Positions 54,392 to 62,242 of a stretch of DNA of 64,000 nt are shown here, one piece after another (within the stretch, counting starts at the first letter, position 1; the number at the start of each line of letters is the position of its first letter). The notes beneath the pieces are model-generated. The model did no database searches and was not told the origin of the DNA. It saw nothing but the letters and a program-made list of their open reading frames with translations. Made by a program: the position numbers and the translations under genes. The stretch comes from Saccharopolyspora_D taberi (lineage in GTDB: Bacteria > Actinomycetota > Actinomycetes > Mycobacteriales > Pseudonocardiaceae). The stretch lies in assembly GCF_039534165.1 (NCBI RefSeq), contig NZ_BAAAUX010000022.1:11495-75494 (forward strand). The letters are read 5' to 3'.

Positions 54392-54844
54392 TCAGTCGGG
54401 AATCGCCTGGGCTCCGGTCGGCGCGTACGACTCCACGACCTCCACCGGCTCCTCGGTCACCTCGCCGTCGAGGATCCGGTAGGACCGCAGCTCGTGGACT
54501 TCCGGATCCCGGGTGGACACGAGCACGTAGTGCGCGTTGGGCTCCGACGCGTACGAGATGTCGGTGCGCGACGGGTACGCCTCGGTCGAGGTGTGCGAGT
54601 GGTAGATGACCACCGGCTCCTCGTCCGCGGCGTCCATCGCCCGCCACACCTTCAGCTGCTCGCCCGAGTCGAACCGGTAGAAGGTCGGCGAACGCTCGGC
54701 GTTGATCATCTCGATCAGCCGCTCCGGCCGGTCGGATCCCTCCGGACCGGCAATGACACCGCACGCTTCGTCGGGGTGGTCCCGTCGGGCATGCGCGACC
54801 ATCGCTTCGACGAGGTCGCGTCGGATCACCAGCACAGCCACCAT
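54392..54844 (-). CDS. mec: Mec-type JAMM metalloprotease
   Basis: A 150-residue JAB1/MPN-fold zinc hydrolase. The catalytic Glu is near the N-terminal EACGVIAG helix, and the JAMM motif is YHSHTSTEAYPSRTD. In mycobacteria Mec releases cysteine from the CysO-cysteine adduct. Here it could also trim the extra Met from CysO (inference). It lies 63 nt upstream of cysO in the same direction. Confidence 0.94.
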   Translation of the reverse strand: MVAVLVIRRDLVEAMVAHARRDHPDEACGVIAGPEGSDRPERLIEMINAERSPTFYRFDSGEQLKVWRAMDAADEEPVVIYHSHTSTEAYPSRTDISYASEPNAHYVLVSTRDPEVHELRSYRILDGEVTEEPVEVVESYAPTGAQAIPD

Positions 54845-54925
54845 CCTAAAGGGTGCGACACCTGGGTCTCATGATGTGAAATCGGGTTGCGTGCTCCACC
54901 CGGAGCAACATCGCCAGACGATCGG

Positions 54926-55948
54926 TCATTCCCGCGCCGAGGGGTAGCGGTTCGTGTAAGAAGTCACCTCGCCGACCGGTTGCGCCGCCAGCACCGCGCG
55001 CACGATGGCGACCGCGGTCACGTGCGCGGCGGCCGCGCAGACGCGGTCCAGCGCCACCGCCCACGGCTCGGGCAGCTCGCCGCCGGTGCCGGTGGCCAGG
55101 GCGAACGCGGTGTCGCCGTCGAACATCGCGTGCGCGGGCCGGACCGCCCGGGCCAGCCCGTCGTGGGCGGCCACGGCGACGCGCTTGCACTGGGCCTTGG
55201 TCAGAATCCGGTCGGTGGCCACGACGCCGACGGTCGTGTTGAGCGTGCGCTCCGAACGGCCGTGCCGATGCGGCCTGCCCGGCGCGGGCCGTCCGGCGGC
55301 GACCTCGGCGGGATCGGGGGCGCGCAGGCCGGGGACCGGGAACCAGGGCAGACCGGTGTCGGGGTCGATCACCTCGCCCGAGGAATTGACCACCATCAGC
55401 GCGCCGACCACCGTGCCGTCGTCGAGCACGGTGCTGGCGGTGCCGACGCCGCCCTTGAGGCTTCCGGCGACGGCGCCGGTGCCCGCACCAACGTTGCCCT
55501 CGCGGGTCTCCGTGCGGCTCGCTGCCTCCGCCGCGCGGTAGCCGAAGCCCGCGTCCGGGCGGTTGCCCCAATCGCTCATGGGCGGGTCGAAGACCACGGC
55601 AGCGGGCACCACCGGTACGACCTCGCCTGGCCGCTGGCTGACCGGAACGCCGTGGCCGCGCTCGCCGAGCCAGTTCATCACGCCGTCCGCGCTGGCCAGG
55701 CCGTACGCGCTGCCGCCGGACAGCACGATCGCGTGCGCCTGCGAGACAAGGTGCGTCGGCTCCAGCACGTCGGTCTCGCGGGTGCCGGGCCCGCCGCCGC
55801 GCACGTCGACGGCCGCGGTGGCGCCTTCGGGCACGAGGACGACGCTCGTGCCGGTGGCCCAGTGCTCGTCAAGCCGCTGCTCGTGACCGACCCGGATGCC
55901 GTCGACGTCGACGATCGCGTTGCGCCGCCCCACCGGAAACTCAGCCAT
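54926..55948 (-). CDS. P1-family (DmpA-type) peptidase
   Basis: A 340-residue self-cleaving Ntn-like peptidase. The family pattern covers GIRVGHEQ, GGGPGTRETDVLEP, LSGGSAYGLASADGVM and GNVGAGTGAVAGSLKGG. The predicted cleavage/nucleophile site is the Thr of TLNTTVGVVATDRILTKAQC. These enzymes are aminopeptidases of broad or beta-peptide specificity. ATG 55948 is preferred to GTG 55957. Confidence 0.88.
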   Translation of the reverse strand: MAEFPVGRRNAIVDVDGIRVGHEQRLDEHWATGTSVVLVPEGATAAVDVRGGGPGTRETDVLEPTHLVSQAHAIVLSGGSAYGLASADGVMNWLGERGHGVPVSQRPGEVVPVVPAAVVFDPPMSDWGNRPDAGFGYRAAEAASRTETREGNVGAGTGAVAGSLKGGVGTASTVLDDGTVVGALMVVNSSGEVIDPDTGLPWFPVPGLRAPDPAEVAAGRPAPGRPHRHGRSERTLNTTVGVVATDRILTKAQCKRVAVAAHDGLARAVRPAHAMFDGDTAFALATGTGGELPEPWAVALDRVCAAAAHVTAVAIVRAVLAAQPVGEVTSYTNRYPSARE

Positions 55949-56016
55949 GCCGTCCACCCATCTTCAAGCGGCGCAGCCGCTTAGCCCACCCCAACAACCG
56001 GCACCGCCGCGGGTTC

Positions 56017-56098
56017 TCAGGCGTTCGCTGGCGAGGACAGCTTTTTCCGTCGTATTGGCATACGTCGGAAAAAGATTCCGGAGCCAGCGGACGCCTGA
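56017..56098. repeat. Large imperfect inverted repeat
   Basis: Outer arms TCAGGCGTTCGCTGG (56017) and CCAGCGGACGCCTGA (56084) match at 14 of 15 positions. Inner arms CTTTTTCCGTCGTAT (56041) and ATACGTCGGAAAAAG (56060) match except one T:T pair, around a TGGC loop. It folds as one long hairpin with an internal bulge. It lies between DUF2017 and the P1 peptidase gene and may act as a terminator or be a small mobile (MITE/REP-like) element. Confidence 0.85.
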
Positions 56099-56136
56099 GG
56101 TTCCGCCACCCGCACCCCCAAGCAAAACGAGCCCGA

Positions 56137-56700
56137 TCAACCCATAACAGCGTCGACGAGGCTGTCTTGGACCCAGGTAAGCCATTGGTAGACGCCGAGG
56201 TGTTCGCGGCGGAGGTCGTCCTCGGGCAGCTCGTCGGGAGTTTCCTCGTCGATGTCCAGCGCGGTGCCGAGCGCGAGCCGGACGTCGTTGATCGCGGCCA
56301 GCCAGCCGTCGGCCTGCGCACCGGAAAGCTCGACCCTGCCGCCGTCCGGCGGGCAGGTCTCCAGAACCAGCTCGGCGGCCCCGGTCTTCTGGTCCAGCAG
56401 CTCGGGTTCGTGCAGCGACCGCATGGCGCCCGCCGCGTCGGCGTCCTCGGCGTCGGTCTCGCCGGTTTCGGGGTCGCGCCGGTAGAAGTCCGGCAGCAGC
56501 CTGCCAAGGACGCGGTCCTCCGGCGGGGTGGTCGGGCCGGTGCGGATGCCGGTGAGCTCGGAGAGCTCGTCCTGCGGCGCGTCGTCGGCGCGGGCCGTGA
56601 GCATGTCGCGGATCTGGCTCACCAGGCCGCGGATGACCGCCGCCTCCTGCTGGGACAGGTCGGCCACCACGTGCCCGTTCTTGCGGGTCCAGCCGTTCAC
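56137..56700 (-). CDS. DUF2017-family protein
   Basis: A 187-residue DUF2017 protein. The family pattern is LSQQEAAVIRGLVSQIRDML near the N-terminus and INDVRLALGTALDIDEE with YQWLTWVQDSLV at the C-terminus. Function is unknown, but the gene almost always follows clpS in actinomycetes, as here, 4 nt downstream. Confidence 0.92.
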   Translation of the reverse strand: MNGWTRKNGHVVADLSQQEAAVIRGLVSQIRDMLTARADDAPQDELSELTGIRTGPTTPPEDRVLGRLLPDFYRRDPETGETDAEDADAAGAMRSLHEPELLDQKTGAAELVLETCPPDGGRVELSGAQADGWLAAINDVRLALGTALDIDEETPDELPEDDLRREHLGVYQWLTWVQDSLVDAVMG

Positions 56701-56704
56701 TAGA

Positions 56705-56998
56705 TCAGGAGTCCTTCTGCATCGTCGCCCACAGCCCGGCGGCGTGCAGCTTCGCCACGTCGCCCTCGACCTTCTCCTTGGAACCGGACGACACCGCCGC
56801 CCGGCCCTTGTGGTGCACGTCGAGCATGAGCTTGGTGGCGTGGTCCTTGCTGTAGCCGAAGATCTTCTGCAGGACGTAGGTCACGTAGGACATCAGGTTG
56901 ACCGGGTCGTTCCACACGACGGTCACCCACGGCTTGTCCTCCGACCCGAGTTCTGCCGGGTCGAGTTGCGCGCGCTCCAGTTCGGCGGGCGAGGTCAT
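56705..56998 (-). CDS. clpS: ATP-dependent Clp protease adaptor
   Basis: A 97-residue ClpS. The N-degron pocket region is visible in VVWNDPVNLMSYVTYVLQKIF, followed by KLMLDVHHKGRAAVSSGSKEKVEGDVAKLHAAGLWATM. It presents N-end-rule substrates to ClpA/ClpC. ATG 56998 is chosen within a longer frame from 57040. It is divergent from pncB. Confidence 0.95.
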   Translation of the reverse strand: MTSPAELERAQLDPAELGSEDKPWVTVVWNDPVNLMSYVTYVLQKIFGYSKDHATKLMLDVHHKGRAAVSSGSKEKVEGDVAKLHAAGLWATMQKDS

Positions 56999-57085
56999 GT
57001 CCCCATGGTCGCACGCGCGGGTGGGGCGGTCGTCGGCCACGGGTGAGCCCGCTCATGTCCGCCCGTTCCACGTAATCTCGGGACC

Positions 57086-58375
57086 ATGACGGCGGCAAGC
57101 ACGGCACTGCGCACCGACCACTACGAGCTCACCATGCTGGCCAGCGCTCTCCGGGACGGCACCGCGCACCGCCACTGCGCGTTCGAGGCGTTCACCCGCA
57201 GGCTGCCGGACGGCCGCCGCTACGGCGTGGTCGGCGGGGTCGAGCGCGTGCTGGAGGCGATCGAGAACTTCCGGTTCGACGAGGCCGAGCTGCACCACCT
57301 CGCCGAGGCCGGGGTCGTCGGCGAGGACACCCTGGAATGGCTCGCCGGGTACCGGTTCCACGGCGACGTGGACGGCTACCCCGAGGGCGAGCTGTACTTC
57401 CCCGGTTCGCCGCTGCTGACCGTGCGCGGCACCTTCGCCGAGGCGGTGCTGCTGGAGACGGTCGTGCTGTCGATCCTCAACCACGACAGCGCCATCGCCT
57501 CGGCCGCGGCCCGGATGGTCTCGGCCGCCAACGGCCGCCGGATGATCGAGATGGGTTCGCGCCGCACGCACGAGGAGTCCGCGGTCGCCTCCGCCCGCGT
57601 CGCCTACCTGGCCGGGTTCACCGCGACGTCGAACCTGGAAGCCGGCCGCCGCTACGGGATCCCGACCGCGGGCACCGCCGCGCACGCCTTCACCCTGCTG
57701 CACGACACCGAGCGCGCCGCGTTCGAGTCGCAGGTCGCCAGCCTCGGTCCGAACACGACGCTGCTGGTCGACACCTACGACATCACCCGCGGCGTGGAGC
57801 TGGCGATCGAGGTCGCCGGGCCGCAGCTGGGCGCGATCCGCATCGACTCCGGTGACGTCGGCGTGCTGGCCCGCCGGGCGCGGGAGCAGCTGGACTCGCT
57901 GGGCGCCTTCGGCACCAAGATCGTGGTCTCCGGCGATCTGGACGAGCACGCGATCGCGGCGCTGCGCGCGGAACCGGTCGACGGCTACGGCGTGGGGACC
58001 TCGCTGGTCACCGGTTCCGGGGCACCGACGTCGGGGATGGTCTACAAGCTGGTGGAGGTCGACGGGCGGCCGGTCGCCAAGCGCAGCACGCACAAGACCT
58101 CCCGCGGCGGGCGCAAGATCGCGGTCCGGACGCACAAGCCGACCGGCACCGCGGTCGAGGAGGTCGTGCACCCCGGCGACGCCGCTCCGGAGCTGGGGCC
58201 GGACGACCGGCTGACCCAGATCCCGCTGATGCGCGGCGGGAAGCGGGTCGATGATCTGCCGACGCTGGAGGACAATCGGCTTCGACTGAAGAAGGCGCTG
58301 GTAAGCCTGCCTTGGGAGGGCCTGAAGCTCTCGCACGGCGAACCGGCGATCCCCACGGTGTTCGCGGAGCAGTAG
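57086..58375 (+). CDS. pncB: Nicotinate phosphoribosyltransferase
   Basis: A 429-residue enzyme that converts nicotinate and PRPP to NaMN in the NAD salvage pathway. Conserved pieces are LRTDHYELTMLASAL, FEAFTRRLPDGRRYGVVGG, RRTHEESAV, GTAAHAF and AIRIDSGDVGVLARRAR. Nicotinamidase is encoded downstream, giving a complete nicotinamide salvage pair. Confidence 0.95.
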   Translation: MTAASTALRTDHYELTMLASALRDGTAHRHCAFEAFTRRLPDGRRYGVVGGVERVLEAIENFRFDEAELHHLAEAGVVGEDTLEWLAGYRFHGDVDGYPEGELYFPGSPLLTVRGTFAEAVLLETVVLSILNHDSAIASAAARMVSAANGRRMIEMGSRRTHEESAVASARVAYLAGFTATSNLEAGRRYGIPTAGTAAHAFTLLHDTERAAFESQVASLGPNTTLLVDTYDITRGVELAIEVAGPQLGAIRIDSGDVGVLARRAREQLDSLGAFGTKIVVSGDLDEHAIAALRAEPVDGYGVGTSLVTGSGAPTSGMVYKLVEVDGRPVAKRSTHKTSRGGRKIAVRTHKPTGTAVEEVVHPGDAAPELGPDDRLTQIPLMRGGKRVDDLPTLEDNRLRLKKALVSLPWEGLKLSHGEPAIPTVFAEQ

Positions 58376-58379
58376 GAGG

Positions 58380-58522
58380 AGGCGGGCATGAGGCACCATC
58401 GCTTCTCGCCCATGACCGCCGACCGGGTGCGGGTGCCCCGCAGGAAACAGCAGGCGGGCATGAGGCACCACCCCTCCCCGCCCACGACCGCCGACCGGGT
58501 GCGGGTGCCCCGCAGGAAACAG
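58380..58522. repeat. 72-bp direct tandem duplication
   Basis: Two adjacent copies (58380-58451 and 58452-58522). The first 19 and last ~37 bases of each unit are identical; only the middle ~12 bases differ. It fills the whole spacer between pncB and pncA. Confidence 0.95.
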
Positions 58523-58534
58523 GAGCCGAGATGA
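58388..58534 (+). CDS. Possible 48-residue Arg-rich protein made of two 24-residue repeats
   Basis: An ATG at 58388 has a strong AGGAGGAGG at 58374-58382 (spacing 5). The frame encodes two copies of MRHHxxxPxTADRVRVPRRKQ and stops at TGA 58532-58534, overlapping the ATG of pncA (ATGA). Ribosome site and coupling support a real small gene; the repeat origin and lack of any known relative argue for caution. Very basic peptide, no domain recognised. Confidence 0.4.
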   Translation: MRHHRFSPMTADRVRVPRRKQQAGMRHHPSPPTTADRVRVPRRKQEPR

Positions 58535-59100
58535 CCAAGGCATTAATCGTCGTCGACGTGCAGAACGACTTCTGCGAGGGCGGAGCGCTTGCGGTCGCGG
58601 GCGGTGCCGGCGTGGCCGCGGCGATCTCCCGGTACCTGGCCGGGTTCGACCACGACCACGTGGTGGCGACCCGCGACTACCACGTCGACCCGGGCGCGCA
58701 CTTCAGCGACGAGCCGGACTTCGTGCGCTCGTGGCCGGTGCACTGCGTCGCGGGCTCCCCGGGCGCGGCGTTCCACCCGGAGCTGGACGTCTCGCCGATC
58801 GAGGCGGTGTTCTCGAAGGGCCAGTACAGCGACGGCTACTCCGGTTTCGAGGGCACGCACCGGGACCGGACGCTGGCGGACTGGCTGGCCGATCACGGGG
58901 TGGACCGGGTCGACGTCGTCGGCATCGCCACCGACCACTGCGTGCGCGCGACCGCGCTGGACGCCGCGCGGGCCGGGCTGGCCACCACGGTCCTGCTCGA
59001 ACTCACCGCGGGCGTGTCGCGGGCGACGGTGGACGCCGCGCTCGCGGAGCTGAGCGAGGCGGGCGTGGACCTGGTCGGCGAGCCCGTGATCGGTTCTTGA
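58531..59100 (+). CDS. pncA: Nicotinamidase (isochorismatase family)
   Basis: A 189-residue cysteine hydrolase that converts nicotinamide to nicotinate. The catalytic Asp is in VVDVQNDFCEGGALAV and the nucleophile Cys in GIATDHCVRATALDA; the metal site includes TRDYHVDPGAHF. It supplies the substrate for PncB encoded upstream. Confidence 0.95.
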   Translation: MTKALIVVDVQNDFCEGGALAVAGGAGVAAAISRYLAGFDHDHVVATRDYHVDPGAHFSDEPDFVRSWPVHCVAGSPGAAFHPELDVSPIEAVFSKGQYSDGYSGFEGTHRDRTLADWLADHGVDRVDVVGIATDHCVRATALDAARAGLATTVLLELTAGVSRATVDAALAELSEAGVDLVGEPVIGS

Positions 59101-59115
59101 CCCCCGAAGCGGTCC

Positions 59116-59138
59116 CCGAAGCGGTCCTGCCGCTTCGG
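59116..59138 (+). terminator. Terminator-like stem-loop after pncA
   Basis: A perfect 9-bp stem CCGAAGCGG/CCGCTTCGG with a 5-nt loop, 15 nt after the pncA stop codon. It is the first of a tandem set of related stem-loops. Confidence 0.7.
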
Positions 59139-59280
59139 AGCCCCATACCAACGAAACAGGACTGTCCTCGCCACCGAACCGGCCCTGCCGCTTCAGAACC
59201 CCACACGAACCAACAGGACTGTCCTCATCACCGAAGCAGCCCTGCCGCTTCAGAACCCGCACCAACAAACAGGACTGTCA
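59126..59280. repeat. 57-58-bp tandem repeat with hairpin potential
   Basis: Two full units (59126-59183, 59184-59240) and a partial third (59241-59280). Each holds CCTGCCGCTTC and AACAGGACTGTC and can pair as a decayed version of the pncA terminator hairpin. The 302-bp pncA-dinG spacer holds nothing else I recognise. Confidence 0.85.
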
Positions 59281-59402
59281 CGTCAACCTGGCCCGCCTTC
59301 TCCGCCCGAATCACCACCTCGCGCCGCAAGCCCCGGCCGAACACCGGGTTCAGCCGCCGGTTCCTGAACCCTTGACAGGGCCGCCCGGTACCGTCTTCAG
59401 AC

Positions 59403-61538
59403 GTGCCAGCCTCCGTTCCCCAGTGGTCCGATCCGAGTGCGTTCGAGCTCGACGAGCAGGACGAGCTCCCACCCGAGATCGCCGACGAGGTGCCGGTCTC
59501 GGCCGGTCGCCGCACCCGGGTGCCGGGGCTGAAGAAGCTGCTGGAGATCGCGGTGCGGGCCGTCGGCGGCGCTCCCAGGGAAGGGCAGTCGCAGATGGCC
59601 GAGGCCGTCGAGCACTCGATCCGCTCCGGTGAGCACCTCGCGGTCCAGGCGGGCACCGGGACCGGGAAGTCGCTGGCCTACCTCGTCCCGGCGATCCGGC
59701 ACGCGGTGGCCAAGGAGGCGACCGTCGTGATCTCCACTTCGACCATCGCGCTCCAGCGCCAGCTGGTCGACCGCGACCTGCCGCGGCTCGCGGACGCGCT
59801 CGCCGAAGCGCTCGGGCGCAAGCCGACGTTCGCGATCCTCAAGGGCCGCCGCAACTACCTGTGCCTGAACCGGATCGACGGCAACGTCCCGCAGGAACCC
59901 GACGAGGGCGCGCTGTTCGACCCGTTCGCCGCGTCCGCGCTGGAGCGCCAGGTCAAGCGGCTGCGCGAGTGGTCGACCGAGACCGAGACCGGTGACCGCG
60001 ACGAGCTGGTCCCCGGCGTCACCGACCAGGCTTGGCGGCAGGTTTCGGTCACCGCCAAGGAATGCCTCGGCGCGCACCGCTGCCCGGTCGGCGTCGACTG
60101 CTTCGCCGAGCGCGCCCGCGCCGAGGCGGGGCGTGCGGACGTGGTGGTGACCAACCACGCGCTGCTGGCCATCGACGCGCTCGACGAGCGGCCGGTGCTG
60201 CCCGAGCACGACGTGGTGATGGTCGACGAGGCCCACGACCTGGTCGACCGGGTGACCTCGGCGGCGACCGGGGAGCTGACCGCGGGCGCGGTCAAGCTCG
60301 CGGCCCGCCGCTGCGGGCGGGCCGTCGACCAGGAGATCGCCGACCGGCTCGACGAGGCGGGCGAAGGGCTCGACGTGGTGCTCCGCGAGACGGCGCCCCG
60401 GCGGCTGGAAGCGATGCCCGAGGACCTCGGCGGCGCCTTGACCGCCACCCGTGACGCGGCTGCGGCGTGCATGCACGCGCTCGGCCCGGAGCGCAAGGAG
60501 GACGTCGACGGCAGCACCGCCCGCAAGCTCGCGCTCGCGCTGACCCAGGACGTCCACGACACGGCCGTCCGGCTGCTGGAGGCGTTCGACGCCGACGAGG
60601 GCAAGCGCTGGGACGTGGTGTGGATCGCCGCCGACCCGAACCGCCCGCCGACCGTGCGGGTCGCGCCGCTGGCGGTCGGCGGGCTGCTGCGGGACCGGCT
60701 GTTCGGCCAGCGGACCACCGTGCTGACCTCGGCGACGCTGGCGCTGGGCGGTTCCTTCGACACGCTGGCGCGGCAGTGGGGCCTGCCGCCGCAGCAGCGC
60801 GCTCGGGCGGTCGAGGGGATGGCGACCGAGCGGGAAGCGCCGTCGGACACCGGCGGTCCGAAGTGGACCGGACTGGACGTCGGCTCGCCGTTCGAGCACC
60901 AGCGCAGCGGCATCCTCTACATCGCCCGGCACCTCCCGCCGCCGGGCCGCGACGGGCTGCCGCCGCAGTACCTCGACGAGCTGACCGAGCTGGTGCGGTC
61001 CGCCGGCGGCCGGACGCTCGGGCTGTTCTCGTCGATGCGCGCGGCGCGGCAGGCGTCGGAGGAGCTGCGGCAGCGGCTGAGCACGCCGGTGCTGTGCCAG
61101 GGCGAGGACTCGACGTCGCTGCTGGTCACGAAGTTCGCCGACGATCCGGAGACCTCGCTGTTCGGCACGCTGTCGCTGTGGCAGGGCGTGGACGTGCCCG
61201 GCCGGTCGCTGCAACTGGTGGTCATGGACCGCATCCCGTTCCCGCGGCCGGACGACCCGCTGGCCTCGGCGCGGCAGAAAGCGGTGTCCGAGCACGGCGG
61301 CAACGGGTTCATCACGGTCGCCGGGACGCACGCGGCGCTGCTGCTCGCCCAGGGCGCGGGCAGGCTGCTGCGGTCGATCGACGACCGCGGGGTGATCGCG
61401 GTCCTCGACCCCCGGCTCGCGACCGCACGTTACGGCGGTTTCCTGCGCGCGTCACTGCCGCCGTTCTGGACGACGCACGATCCGGAGGTGGTGCGCGGGG
61501 CGCTGCGCCGGCTCGACGAGGCCGCCAAAGCGGGCTGA
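59403..61538 (+). CDS. DinG-family (XPD-like) ATP-dependent DNA helicase
   Basis: A 711-residue superfamily 2 helicase. Motif I is QAGTGTGKSLAYLVPAI and motif II is VDEAHDL. Four cysteines of an iron-sulfur domain are at about residues 154, 221, 227 and 233 (NYLCLNR, KECLGAHRCPVGVDCF). C-terminal motifs include LWQGVDVPGRSLQLVV and GAGRLLRSIDDRG. It likely unwinds damaged or R-loop DNA 5' to 3'. The start is GTG 59403. Confidence 0.9.
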   Translation: MPASVPQWSDPSAFELDEQDELPPEIADEVPVSAGRRTRVPGLKKLLEIAVRAVGGAPREGQSQMAEAVEHSIRSGEHLAVQAGTGTGKSLAYLVPAIRHAVAKEATVVISTSTIALQRQLVDRDLPRLADALAEALGRKPTFAILKGRRNYLCLNRIDGNVPQEPDEGALFDPFAASALERQVKRLREWSTETETGDRDELVPGVTDQAWRQVSVTAKECLGAHRCPVGVDCFAERARAEAGRADVVVTNHALLAIDALDERPVLPEHDVVMVDEAHDLVDRVTSAATGELTAGAVKLAARRCGRAVDQEIADRLDEAGEGLDVVLRETAPRRLEAMPEDLGGALTATRDAAAACMHALGPERKEDVDGSTARKLALALTQDVHDTAVRLLEAFDADEGKRWDVVWIAADPNRPPTVRVAPLAVGGLLRDRLFGQRTTVLTSATLALGGSFDTLARQWGLPPQQRARAVEGMATEREAPSDTGGPKWTGLDVGSPFEHQRSGILYIARHLPPPGRDGLPPQYLDELTELVRSAGGRTLGLFSSMRAARQASEELRQRLSTPVLCQGEDSTSLLVTKFADDPETSLFGTLSLWQGVDVPGRSLQLVVMDRIPFPRPDDPLASARQKAVSEHGGNGFITVAGTHAALLLAQGAGRLLRSIDDRGVIAVLDPRLATARYGGFLRASLPPFWTTHDPEVVRGALRRLDEAAKAG

Positions 61539-61672
61539 CCTGGTTTGTGGGCAGCTCACAAAGCCCTCCCCTTCGCAGGGGAATGGCGGGTAGCTTGTCC
61601 CCGCCCGAATCGCCTGGACCCGAAGGGGCAGGTGAATCACGAGTAGTGTCCGCGAGCCTGCGAGGAGCAACC

Positions 61673-62242
61673 GTGCCCGGAACCAGGAACCCCGCGCCCG
61701 CCACCGATCTGGCCAGGACCGTGGTGTTCGCCGCGTTCATCGCCGTGCTCGGCATCTTCCCCGGCTTCTACCTGGGCGGGGCAGCGGTGCCGATCGTGCT
61801 GCAGAACACGGGCCCGCTGCTGGCGGGCAGCGTCCTGGGCGCCCGGCGCGGCGGCGCGGCGGTCGCGCTGTTCGTCGGACTGGTCGCGATCGGGCTGCCG
61901 CTGCTGTCCGGCGGTCGCGGCGGGATCGCGCCGTTCGCCGGTCCCAGCGGCGGGTTCGTGCTGGGCTGGATCGTTTCGGCGGTGGTGGTCGGCCTGATCG
62001 TGCAGCGCGGGCTGCCGCGCCCGGGGATCGCGACGCTGCTGGTCGCCAACGCGGCGGGGGTGGCCGTCGACTACCTGATCGGCATCCCGTACTGGGCCGC
62101 GTTCACCGGTGATCTTGGAGCGGCGGCGGTGCAGTCACTGGTCTTCGTCCCGGGTGACGCGATCAAGCTCGTCGCGGTCTCGCTGGTCGCGGTGGCCGTG
62201 CACCGCGCCGTCCCGGCGCTGGCCGCGTCCCGCCCGGCGTGA
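61673..62242 (+). CDS. bioY: Biotin transporter substrate-binding (S) component
   Basis: A 189-residue membrane protein of the BioY family. ARTVVFAAFIAVLGIFPGFYLG, TGPLLAGSVLGARRGGAAVALFVG and the PFAGPSGGFVLGWIVSA loop are characteristic. AGGAG precedes GTG 61673. No ECF ATPase genes are nearby in the window; an adenylating enzyme overlaps its stop by 4 nt. Confidence 0.9.
   Translation: MPGTRNPAPATDLARTVVFAAFIAVLGIFPGFYLGGAAVPIVLQNTGPLLAGSVLGARRGGAAVALFVGLVAIGLPLLSGGRGGIAPFAGPSGGFVLGWIVSAVVVGLIVQRGLPRPGIATLLVANAAGVAVDYLIGIPYWAAFTGDLGAAAVQSLVFVPGDAIKLVAVSLVAVAVHRAVPALAASRPA

Noticed and set aside
61539..61672. Possible biotin riboswitch or BioQ/BirA operator before bioY
   Set aside because: Only short GC hairpins are visible; no recognisable operator dyad or conserved RNA core was found.
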